DNA of 15,618 nt, taken from positions 1 to 15,618 of the forward strand of contig JBHHWH010000058.1 of NCBI GenBank assembly GCA_046756405.1, given 5' to 3'. The DNA is from JBHHWH01 sp046756405 (lineage in GTDB: Bacteria > Actinomycetota > Acidimicrobiia > Spongiisociales > ZC4RG35). The notes beneath the pieces are model-generated. The model saw nothing but the letters and a program-made list of their open reading frames with translations, did no database searches and was not told where the DNA came from. The translations under genes were made by a program, and so were the position numbers. Shown piece by piece: positions 7,485 through 14,180 of the stretch (the stretch's first letter is position 1; every line of letters begins with the position of its first letter).

Positions 7485-9095
7485 ATGACCCGCCATCGCG
7501 GGGCAGGCCTTATCGCCCTTCTGGTGTTCGTGGTCGCCTGCACTACCGGTGAACAGGCGACCAGTTCGCGTCGGACTACGACGACGGTGCCCGCCACCTC
7601 TACAACCGAGGCTCCCTGTCCCGACGTGTTCTGCGTCGTCTACCGGATCCGTTCCGAGGCGAAGTGGTCCGACGGAACCCCGGTCAGCACTGCTGACTTC
7701 TTCTTCACCTACAACCAGGTGATGGAGCGGGAAGATCACCCGGCGGGCTACGACCTCGTCACTGGGATGGACGCCGTGGATTCCATCACCCTTCGCATCG
7801 CCTTCTCCGAGATGTTCCCCGCCTGGCGGACCCTCTTCCCGGTGGTGGTGCCGGCGCACCGCGGGGAGGACCCGTCGGTCACCTCCGGCCCCTTCATCCT
7901 GGGGGATGCCACCGGCGACGGTGTGGTCCTGCGCCGCAACCCGGCTTACTGGACGGAGGTAGATCCAGTCTCCGGGCGGCCTCTCGGTGACGTGGAGACC
8001 CTCCGGTTCGTCGACCCGGGTGGTCTTCGCTCCTCTTTGGCCGCCCTACGCCGGGGGGAGGTGGACCTCATCATTCCCCAGTCCGAGGATTGGGCTCTGG
8101 CGGAGCTGGCTGCCATGGAGGGAGTCTCACTTCAAATTGTGCCCGCTCCCGTCTGGGAGCACATAGATTTCCACCATGAGGACCCCCTCCTCTCTCAGCC
8201 TTGGGTACGTCGAGCCTTCGCCCTTGCCATCGACCGGGAGGCCATAGCGGACGCCACGGTCCGTTCCCTCGATGTTTCGGCCCCTCTCCTTGGCAACACG
8301 ATGTGGATGACCAACTCGATCCGCTATGAAGACCACTATCCAGTGATCTACGATCCGCCTGCAGCCGAGGAGATCCTCCGTGATAACGGGTGCACCCGGG
8401 GCGAGGACGGTGTCTTCGCCTGTGGAGGCCCTCGGATGTCGTTCCTCTGGGCAGCCGCTGCCGGCGACCCGATGCGGAGGGCAGTCTTCGAGGTGGTCTC
8501 CGCTCAGCTCCGGGAGGTGGGCATCGAAGTAGTCGGAGAGTTCCGGGTTCCCTCGGAGCTGTACTCCTCCGAGTTTCTCTTTGCCGGGCCCGAGGCCTGG
8601 CAGCTCATCAACTTCTCCTGGCAGGCCGCCGCCGATCCTCAACAGGCCAATAGCATCTACCGCTGCAACGGGGAGTTGAACGTGAACCGCTACTGCAACC
8701 GGAAGGTGGACGCCGTGATCGATGCCGCCGAAAGTACGCTGGACCCCGGTGAGCGTGCTTCGCTCTACAACCAGGCCGACTCCCTCTACCTAGGCGACCT
8801 GGCGGTGATACCGCTCTTCCAGCGGCCCGTTCCCGTGGCCTGGCGGTCGGAGCTGACCGGCCCAGAGCCCAACATTTCCCCGCTCCTGTGGAACGTGGGC
8901 TCCTGGTCGGGTATGGAAGAGGTGGTCATAGCCCTCGATGACATTCCTGCCCTCGACGACCTGCTGTTCCCTCCCAACCCCGGCGATGCCATGGTGGCGG
9001 CAGCCCTCTACCACGGTGCCTACGCCGTCGGTCCTGACCTGGAATTCGTTCCGGTCCTCATCGAGAGCGCCGAGACAAACACCGGAGTTCCCTGA
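7485..9095 (+). CDS. ABC transporter substrate-binding lipoprotein (SBP_bac_5), apparently circularly permuted
   Basis: Lipoprotein of 536 residues. The signal peptide (1-18: Arg3, Arg5, then a hydrophobic core) ends in the lipobox VVAC with Cys19. A Thr/Ser-rich linker follows (20-44). The mature part resembles the peptide/nickel-binding SBP_bac_5 family: 'YRIRSEAKWSDGTPVSTADF' (53-72), 'GPFIL' (135-139), 'VVLRRNPAYW' (147-156), 'WVRRAFALAIDREAI' (240-254), 'CNRKVDAVIDAA' (404-415) and the usual C-terminal 'LLWNVGSW' (467-474). The family normally begins with about 60 residues before the 'Y.IR..AKWSDG' strand, and these are missing here. A matching segment, 'EEVVIALDDIPALDDLL' to 'DLEFVPVLIESAE' (478-530), instead follows the normal end. 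Six cysteines fall in three close pairs (45/50, 303/313, 394/404). ATG start 2 bases after the permease stop; the stop overlaps the next ATG as TGATG. No ABC permease or ATPase is nearby. Ligand unknown. Confidence 0.9.
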   Translation: MTRHRGAGLIALLVFVVACTTGEQATSSRRTTTTVPATSTTEAPCPDVFCVVYRIRSEAKWSDGTPVSTADFFFTYNQVMEREDHPAGYDLVTGMDAVDSITLRIAFSEMFPAWRTLFPVVVPAHRGEDPSVTSGPFILGDATGDGVVLRRNPAYWTEVDPVSGRPLGDVETLRFVDPGGLRSSLAALRRGEVDLIIPQSEDWALAELAAMEGVSLQIVPAPVWEHIDFHHEDPLLSQPWVRRAFALAIDREAIADATVRSLDVSAPLLGNTMWMTNSIRYEDHYPVIYDPPAAEEILRDNGCTRGEDGVFACGGPRMSFLWAAAAGDPMRRAVFEVVSAQLREVGIEVVGEFRVPSELYSSEFLFAGPEAWQLINFSWQAAADPQQANSIYRCNGELNVNRYCNRKVDAVIDAAESTLDPGERASLYNQADSLYLGDLAVIPLFQRPVPVAWRSELTGPEPNISPLLWNVGSWSGMEEVVIALDDIPALDDLLFPPNPGDAMVAAALYHGAYAVGPDLEFVPVLIESAETNTGVP

Positions 9096-10237
9096 TGGCG
9101 GGCCCGCTGACCGGGATCCGGGTCGTGGAGATGGCCGGTCTGGGACCGGCTCCCTTCTGCGGGATGCTCCTCGCCGACCTGGGCGCGGAGGTGGTGAGGG
9201 TCGACCGGGCGGACCGGGTGGTGGGGAAGCACACTTCCTCCACTCGCTATGACCTGATGAACCGGGGCAAACGCTCCATCGGTGTCGACCTGAGGGCCGA
9301 AACGGGGGCGGAGGTGGTTCTTAGGCTGGTGGAGACCGCCGACGCGCTGATCGAGGGTTTCCGACCCGGGGTCATGGAGCGTCGAGGTCTGGGACCCGAC
9401 GTCTGCCTGGAGCGCAATCCCCATCTCGTCTACGGGAGGATGACCGGCTGGGGTCAGGAGGGTCCCTTCGCCCCTATGGCAGGACACGACATCGACTACA
9501 TCGCCGTTTCGGGGGTCCTTCACGCTGTCGGACCCGCGGAGAAGCCCATCCCACCCCTGAACCTGGTGGGTGACTACGGCGGCGGTGGGATGCTGCTGGC
9601 TGCCGGAGTCCTGGCCGCCCTGGTCCAGGCCCAGGCGACGGGGAAAGGCCAGGTGATCGACGCCGCCATGGTGGATGGCTCGGCCCTCCTGGCTGTATCC
9701 CATCACGGTCACATGGCTGAGGGGTGGTGGGAAGACCGCCGGGAGTCCAACCTCCTCGACGGCGCCGCCCCCTTCTACACCACCTACGAAACCAAGGACG
9801 GCCGCCATGTGGCGGTGGGTGCCCTCGAACCGCAGTTCTTCGACGAACTGGTTCGCCTGTTAGACCTCGACCCGGACTCACTCCCGCCTCAGATGGATCG
9901 GGAACGCTGGCCCGAGATGCACCGGTTGTTCGCCGCCCGGTTCGCCGCGCGGACCCGCGATGAGTGGGCCGAGCACTTCGCCGGCTCCGACGCCTGCGTG
10001 GCTCCGGTTCTGTCACTGTCCGAAGCGCCCCACCATCCTCACAATCGGACCCGGGGGACCTTCATCGAACTGGAGGGGGTTATCCAGCCCGGACCTGCGC
10101 CCCGCTTCTCGGTCACACCCACCTCCGTCGACTCGGGCCCGGTGGCACCGGGCGCGGACACGGAGGCGATCCTGGACGAGCTGGGTTACCAGCCCGAGGA
10201 GATCGGTATGCTCCGAGGGTCCGGAGCAGTCGCCTGA
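9095..10237 (+). CDS. mcr: alpha-methylacyl-CoA racemase (family III CoA-transferase fold)
   Basis: CaiB/BaiF-fold protein of 380 residues that epimerises C2 of 2-methyl-branched acyl-CoAs (pristanoyl-CoA, sterol side-chain CoA esters) through an enolate. It closely follows Mycobacterium tuberculosis MCR: 'GHDIDYIAVSGVLHA' (130-144), 'PLNLVGDYGGGGM' (154-166), 'GKGQVIDAAMVDG' (183-195) and 'VAVGALEPQFF' (239-249). All racemase active-site residues are present at His131, Asp132, Asp160 and Glu245, matching MCR His126, Asp127, Asp156 and Glu241. The nucleophilic aspartate of true CoA-transferases is not needed here. The ATG at 9095 shares a base with the lipoprotein stop, and GGAG at 9084-9087 gives 7-base spacing. 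A racemase followed by ligase, dehydrogenase, R-specific dehydrogenase and hydratase-2 genes points to branched-chain or isoprenoid side-chain degradation. Confidence 0.93.
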   Translation: MAGPLTGIRVVEMAGLGPAPFCGMLLADLGAEVVRVDRADRVVGKHTSSTRYDLMNRGKRSIGVDLRAETGAEVVLRLVETADALIEGFRPGVMERRGLGPDVCLERNPHLVYGRMTGWGQEGPFAPMAGHDIDYIAVSGVLHAVGPAEKPIPPLNLVGDYGGGGMLLAAGVLAALVQAQATGKGQVIDAAMVDGSALLAVSHHGHMAEGWWEDRRESNLLDGAAPFYTTYETKDGRHVAVGALEPQFFDELVRLLDLDPDSLPPQMDRERWPEMHRLFAARFAARTRDEWAEHFAGSDACVAPVLSLSEAPHHPHNRTRGTFIELEGVIQPGPAPRFSVTPTSVDSGPVAPGADTEAILDELGYQPEEIGMLRGSGAVA

Positions 10238-10241
10238 CCCT

Positions 10242-10246
10242 GGAGG
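10242..10246 (+). promoter_or_regulatory. ribosome binding site for ATG at 10252
   Basis: GGAGG with 5-base spacing to ATG at 10252. It decides this start over the long open extension back into the racemase gene. Confidence 0.65.
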
Positions 10247-10251
10247 AACCG

Positions 10252-12093
10252 ATGACCGACCCGAAAGTTTTCGCCGAAAGGGCAGAGATCGACGCCCAGG
10301 TCGATGGTAAGACGATCGTCGACTACTTCGACCGCAACGCGACTGAACACCCCGACCAGCCCGCGATCCATTGGAAGAACAACGGCGAGTTCAACACGCT
10401 GACCTGGTCCCAGTACCGCAAGGTCGTCCACGAGGTGGCCGCCGGACTCCAGGATCTCGGAGTGGGATCGGACGAGTTCGTGGCGATCATGGCCAGCAAC
10501 CGTCCTGAGCACGTGATCGCCGACTTCGGAGTGGTTCACGCCGGGGCGACACCGGTGACGATCTACTCCACCCTCGCCGCCTCCCAGATTCAGTACATCG
10601 CCGACAACTGTAAGGCGACGGTGGCGATCCTGGAGAACCTCGACTTCATGAAACGGTGGGAGGAGGTTCGCTCCGAGCTGCCCAACCTCCGCTATGTGGT
10701 GTTGATGGAGGGTGCGGAGAACTATGAGACCTTGGAATGGGTGCTCGGCTGGGAGGACCTCCGCTCCCGGGGCAAGGCCCGCCTCGCCGCTGATCCCGCG
10801 GCCGTGGAACGGTCGGCCGCGGCGGTGACCCCCGAAGAGCTCGCCACCCTCATCTACACCTCCGGGACCACCGGTACCCCGAAGGGGGTGATGATCACCC
10901 AGCACAATGTGGTGTGGACCCTGGAGTCACTTCGCCGTGCCGCTGACCTCAAGCTCGGGGCTCGCATGGTCTCCTATCTTCCCCTCGCCCACATCGCCGA
11001 GCGGCTCGCCACCCACTACCTGGGTACCTATCTCGCGGGGCAGGTCTGGTACTGCCCCAACATCGCCTCGGTGTTGGAGTACATCCAGACCGCCCGTCCC
11101 ACCCTGTTCGTGGCGGTGCCTCGGGTCTACGAGAAGTTCCACGCCCGATTGCTGTCCCGGTTCGAGGAGGCGGAGGGCCTCAAGAAGACCCTCCTCGACA
11201 AGGCCCTGGAGCTGAACCGGGTCCGGGTGGAGGCCGAGCTGGAGGGGAAGAGGGGTCCTGCCCTGGCGGGACTGCTGGACAAGATCGTCCTCTCCAAGGT
11301 GCGCGAGGGCCTGGGCATGGACGAGGTCGACATCGCCATCACCGCCGCGGCGCCGATCAATCCCGACCTGATCAAGTTCTTCATGACCATCGGGATTCCG
11401 CTCTACGAGCTGTACGGGCTGTCGGAGACCACTGGTCCGGCCACCACCAACATCCCCGGAGCCGTCAAGGTCGGGTCGGTGGGCAAAGCACTGCCCGGCG
11501 TGGAGGTGAAGCTCGCCGAAGACGGAGAACTCCTGTTACGCGGCGGAGTTGTCACCAAGGGCTACTGGAAGCTGGATCAGGCCTCCCGGGAGACCTTCGA
11601 TCCGGAGGGCTGGCTGCACACCGGCGACCTGGCCCGGATCGACGAAGATGGCTTTGTCTGGATCGTGGGTCGCAAAAAGGAGATCATCATCACCGCGGCG
11701 GGCAAGAACATCGCCCCCGCCAAGTTGGAGACCCTGCTGGGAAACCACCCTCTGATCTCCCAGGCCTGCATGATCGGCGACGATCGGAAGTTCATCTCGA
11801 TGCTCATCGCCCTGGATGCCGAGGAGGCTCCTGCGTGGGCCGCGGAGCACGGGATCGAGTTCACCGACCTGGGCGATCTGGCGGAGCACCCGCTGGTCAA
11901 AGAGGAGATCGCCCGGGCCGTCGAAGAGGCCAACCAGCAGGTCTCCCAGGTGGAGCGGGTCAAGAAGTGGGTGGTCGTCGGCGACGAGTGGTCTCCTGAG
12001 ACCGGCGAGGTCACACCCTCGCTCAAGCTCAAAAGGCGTGTGGTGATGGAGAATTACGCCGACCTCATCGAGGCGATGTACGCCGGTGTGTGA
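10252..12093 (+). CDS. long-chain acyl-CoA synthetase, FadD15/ACSL type
   Basis: Adenylate-forming ligase of 613 residues of the long-chain class, longer than the 536-residue ligase in this window. A3 motif YTSGTTGTPKG is at 202-212, the ACSL-type 'SYLPLAHIAER' at 241-251, 'YGLSETTG' at 388-395, HTGD at 456-459, and 'GRKKEIIITAAGKNIAP' (473-489), the long-chain fatty-acid signature. The C-terminal 'TPSLKLKRR' (588-596) holds the lysines typical of this class instead of the PKTxxGK motif. The region 'VAVPRVYEKFH' (287-297) plus a helical insertion (298-345) is also class-typical. It makes fatty acyl-CoA from free acid, ATP and CoA, usually at the inner membrane face. It lies 14 bases after the racemase gene with a strong ribosome site, and is the most likely supplier of acyl-CoA for the enzymes that follow. 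Confidence 0.93.
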   Translation: MTDPKVFAERAEIDAQVDGKTIVDYFDRNATEHPDQPAIHWKNNGEFNTLTWSQYRKVVHEVAAGLQDLGVGSDEFVAIMASNRPEHVIADFGVVHAGATPVTIYSTLAASQIQYIADNCKATVAILENLDFMKRWEEVRSELPNLRYVVLMEGAENYETLEWVLGWEDLRSRGKARLAADPAAVERSAAAVTPEELATLIYTSGTTGTPKGVMITQHNVVWTLESLRRAADLKLGARMVSYLPLAHIAERLATHYLGTYLAGQVWYCPNIASVLEYIQTARPTLFVAVPRVYEKFHARLLSRFEEAEGLKKTLLDKALELNRVRVEAELEGKRGPALAGLLDKIVLSKVREGLGMDEVDIAITAAAPINPDLIKFFMTIGIPLYELYGLSETTGPATTNIPGAVKVGSVGKALPGVEVKLAEDGELLLRGGVVTKGYWKLDQASRETFDPEGWLHTGDLARIDEDGFVWIVGRKKEIIITAAGKNIAPAKLETLLGNHPLISQACMIGDDRKFISMLIALDAEEAPAWAAEHGIEFTDLGDLAEHPLVKEEIARAVEEANQQVSQVERVKKWVVVGDEWSPETGEVTPSLKLKRRVVMENYADLIEAMYAGV

Positions 12094-12105
12094 GGCACAG
12101 ACCCG

Positions 12106-13254
12106 ATGAAGCGGGAGATCTTCGAACCAGACCACGAGCTCCTCCGGGCGACGGCGCGCGAGTTCGTGGAACGGGAGATGGTCCCCAACGTCGCCAAGTG
12201 GGAGGAGCAGGGGATTGTCGAGCGAGACCTCTTCTCCAAGGCGGGTCAGGCGGGCCTCCTCGGGATGGCCATACCGGAGGAGTACGGCGGAGGAGGCGTG
12301 GACGACTTTCGTTTCAACTCGGTGATCGTAGAGGAGATTGTCCGTGGCGATGCCATCGCCTCGGGCATGTGCATCACCCTCCACAATGACGTCGTCCTCC
12401 CCTATTTCCTCCGGCTGGCCAACGAAGAGCAGAAGCGCCGCTGGCTGCCGGGCATGGCATCGGGGGAGCTGATGACGGCTATCGCCATGACCGAGCCTGG
12501 GGCCGGATCCGACCTGGCCGGGATTCGCACTTCGGCCATCCGCCACGGCGACCACTATGTGGTGAACGGCTCCAAGACGTTCATCACCAACGGCATCAAC
12601 GCCGAACTGATAGTCACCGCGGTGAAGACCAACCCCGAGGAGCGGCACTCCGGGATCAGCCTGCTGGTCATCGAGGAGGGGATGGAGGGCTTTAGCCGGG
12701 GCCGGAACCTCGACAAGATCGGCCTTCACGCCCAGGACACCGCCGAACTGTTCTTCGACGATGTCCCCGTTCCCGTGGACAACCTCCTCGGGGAGGAGGG
12801 CATGGGCTTCGTGTATCTGATGGAGAACCTTCCCCAGGAGCGTCTCGGGCTGGCGGTGGGAGCCATGGCCCACGCCCAGGTGGCCTTCGACTGGACCCTG
12901 GAGTACGTCAAGGAGAGGAGGGCCTTCGAACGCCCCATCGGCAGCTTCCAGGCCATCAAGCACGCCCTGGCCGAGATGCGTACCGAGCTGGACATCGGCC
13001 AGACCTTTGTGGATGCTCAGATCATGGCCCACGTGCGGGGGGAGCTGACCGCCGAGGACGCCGCCAAGTCGAAGTGGTGGATCAGTGATCTGGAGAACCG
13101 CGTAATCGACCGCTGCCTCCAGATGTTCGGCGGCTGGGGGTACATGGAGGAGTATCCGATAGCCCGGGCGTACAGGGACGCCAGGGTCTCGAGAATCTAC
13201 GGCGGGACCAACGAGATCATGAAAGAGATCATCGGAAGGTCCCTTGGTCTATGA
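12106..13254 (+). CDS. acyl-CoA dehydrogenase, long-chain (LCAD) type
   Basis: FAD-dependent acyl-CoA dehydrogenase of 382 residues, full family length. The domains run in the normal order: N-terminal helices (1-120), a beta-domain with 'MTEPGAGSD' (128-136) and 'NGSKTFITNG' (154-163), and C-terminal helices with the FAD-contacting 'RRAFERPIGSFQ' (271-282) and 'QMFGGWGYMEEYPIARAYRDAR' (339-360). At the short/medium-chain catalytic position (YEGT) it has Gly366 in 'IYGGTNEIMKE'. The base is instead expected at Glu245 in 'LPQERLGLA', as in mammalian LCAD and isovaleryl-CoA dehydrogenase, and the whole C terminus reads like LCAD. LCAD-type enzymes accept branched acyl-CoAs, which fits the racemase upstream. 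Electrons would go to an electron-transfer flavoprotein, not encoded here. ATG start 12 bases after the ligase stop, with GAGG at 12092-12095. Confidence 0.94.
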   Translation: MKREIFEPDHELLRATAREFVEREMVPNVAKWEEQGIVERDLFSKAGQAGLLGMAIPEEYGGGGVDDFRFNSVIVEEIVRGDAIASGMCITLHNDVVLPYFLRLANEEQKRRWLPGMASGELMTAIAMTEPGAGSDLAGIRTSAIRHGDHYVVNGSKTFITNGINAELIVTAVKTNPEERHSGISLLVIEEGMEGFSRGRNLDKIGLHAQDTAELFFDDVPVPVDNLLGEEGMGFVYLMENLPQERLGLAVGAMAHAQVAFDWTLEYVKERRAFERPIGSFQAIKHALAEMRTELDIGQTFVDAQIMAHVRGELTAEDAAKSKWWISDLENRVIDRCLQMFGGWGYMEEYPIARAYRDARVSRIYGGTNEIMKEIIGRSLGL

Positions 13255-13255
13255 C

Positions 13256-13260
13256 GGAGG
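13256..13260 (+). promoter_or_regulatory. ribosome binding site deciding a TTG start at 13268
   Basis: GGAGG with 7-base spacing to TTG at 13268. This is preferred to an in-frame TTG at 13244, which lies inside the preceding gene and has no such site. Confidence 0.65.
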
Positions 13261-13267
13261 AAATCAA

Positions 13268-14176
13268 TTGAGCGAACCGATCAATTTCGACGGCCGTGTC
13301 GCCGTGGTCACCGGTGCCGGAGGAGGCCTGGGACGCACCTACGCCCTGGAGCTCGCCCGGCGCGGAGCCAGGGTGGTGGTCAACGACCTGGGCTCCACTG
13401 TGGACGGCTCCGGAGCTTCCCATTCGGCGGCTGACATGGTGGTAGGTGAGATCACCGACGCGGGAGGGGAGGCCGTCGCCAACTACGACTCCGTGGCCAC
13501 TGAGGAAGGCGGCGCGGCGATCATCCAGGCGGCCCTCGACGCCTTCGGCACCGTGGACATAGTCATCAACAATGCCGGGATCCTGCGGGACCGGTCCTTC
13601 GCCAACATGACCATGGACGAGGTCGACGCCGTCCTCGACGTTCACCTCAAGGGTGCCTTCCATGTGACCCTGCCGGCGTGGAAGGTGATGAAGGAGAAGG
13701 GCTACGGGAGGCTGGTCTTCGCCTCGTCGGCGGCGGGCCTCTTCGGCAACTTCGGTCAGTCCAACTACGGCGCCGCCAAGATGGGCCTGGTGGGGCTCTC
13801 CAACGTCCTCGCCGTGGAGGGAGCCAAGTACGGGATCATGTCCAACGCGGTGGCCCCGATTGCCCGCACCCGGATGACCGAGGACATCCTCGGTCCCTTC
13901 GCCGAGTTGGTAGCCCCGGAGAAGGTCACCCCGCTGGTGGTCTACCTGTGCTCCGAGGCGTGTCAGACCACCCACGGGATCTTCACCGTTGGCGGGGGCC
14001 GCTACGCCCGGGTGTTCATCGGCACCAACCACGGCTGGTTCTCGGGCCCGGACGGGGTTCCTTCCGTGGAGGAGGTAAGCGACCACCTCGACGAGATCAC
14101 CGACCTCTCCGATTACATCGTGCCCTCCAACGTGAACGAGGAGACGGCACTGTTCGCTTCGATGCTGGCGGGTTGA
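13268..14176 (+). CDS. (3R)-hydroxyacyl-CoA dehydrogenase, MFE-2/HSD17B4-type SDR
   Basis: SDR of 302 residues from the TTG start, giving the N terminus 'MSEPINFDGRVAVVTGAGGG'. The cofactor motif TGAGGGLG is at 15-22, with 'VVNDLGS' (37-43) after strand 2, whose acidic residue suits NAD+. NNAG is at 101-104; catalytic residues are Ser154 in FASSAAG, Tyr167 and Lys171. 'FANMTMDEVDAVLDVHLKGAF' and 'GNFGQSNYGAAKMGLVGLSN' are hallmarks of the dehydrogenase half of peroxisomal multifunctional enzyme 2 and of the actinobacterial steroid side-chain enzyme ChsB1. The C-terminal extension beyond 250 residues fits that group. It oxidises (3R)-hydroxyacyl-CoA to 3-ketoacyl-CoA. The hydratase-2 gene follows after 4 bases, the same order as the two domains in the eukaryotic fusion. 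Confidence 0.92.
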   Translation: MSEPINFDGRVAVVTGAGGGLGRTYALELARRGARVVVNDLGSTVDGSGASHSAADMVVGEITDAGGEAVANYDSVATEEGGAAIIQAALDAFGTVDIVINNAGILRDRSFANMTMDEVDAVLDVHLKGAFHVTLPAWKVMKEKGYGRLVFASSAAGLFGNFGQSNYGAAKMGLVGLSNVLAVEGAKYGIMSNAVAPIARTRMTEDILGPFAELVAPEKVTPLVVYLCSEACQTTHGIFTVGGGRYARVFIGTNHGWFSGPDGVPSVEEVSDHLDEITDLSDYIVPSNVNEETALFASMLAG

Positions 14177-14180
14177 GACC

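Noticed and set aside
9964..10251. Upstream extension of the long-chain ligase frame
   Set aside because: It lies inside the racemase gene in another frame and is Arg/Pro/Gly-rich; the ATG at 10252 has a strong GGAGG site and a family-like N terminus.
11536..13032. 498-residue open frame on the - strand across the ligase and dehydrogenase genes
   Set aside because: It is antisense to two genes with clear motifs, is rich in His/Gly/Asp/Leu without any recognisable domain, and is explained by high-GC third-position bias.
13201..13203. Loss of the catalytic glutamate in the acyl-CoA dehydrogenase (YGGT instead of YEGT)
   Set aside because: LCAD and isovaleryl-CoA dehydrogenase use a glutamate from another helix, and that residue is present here as Glu245 (bases 12838-12840), so the enzyme looks active.
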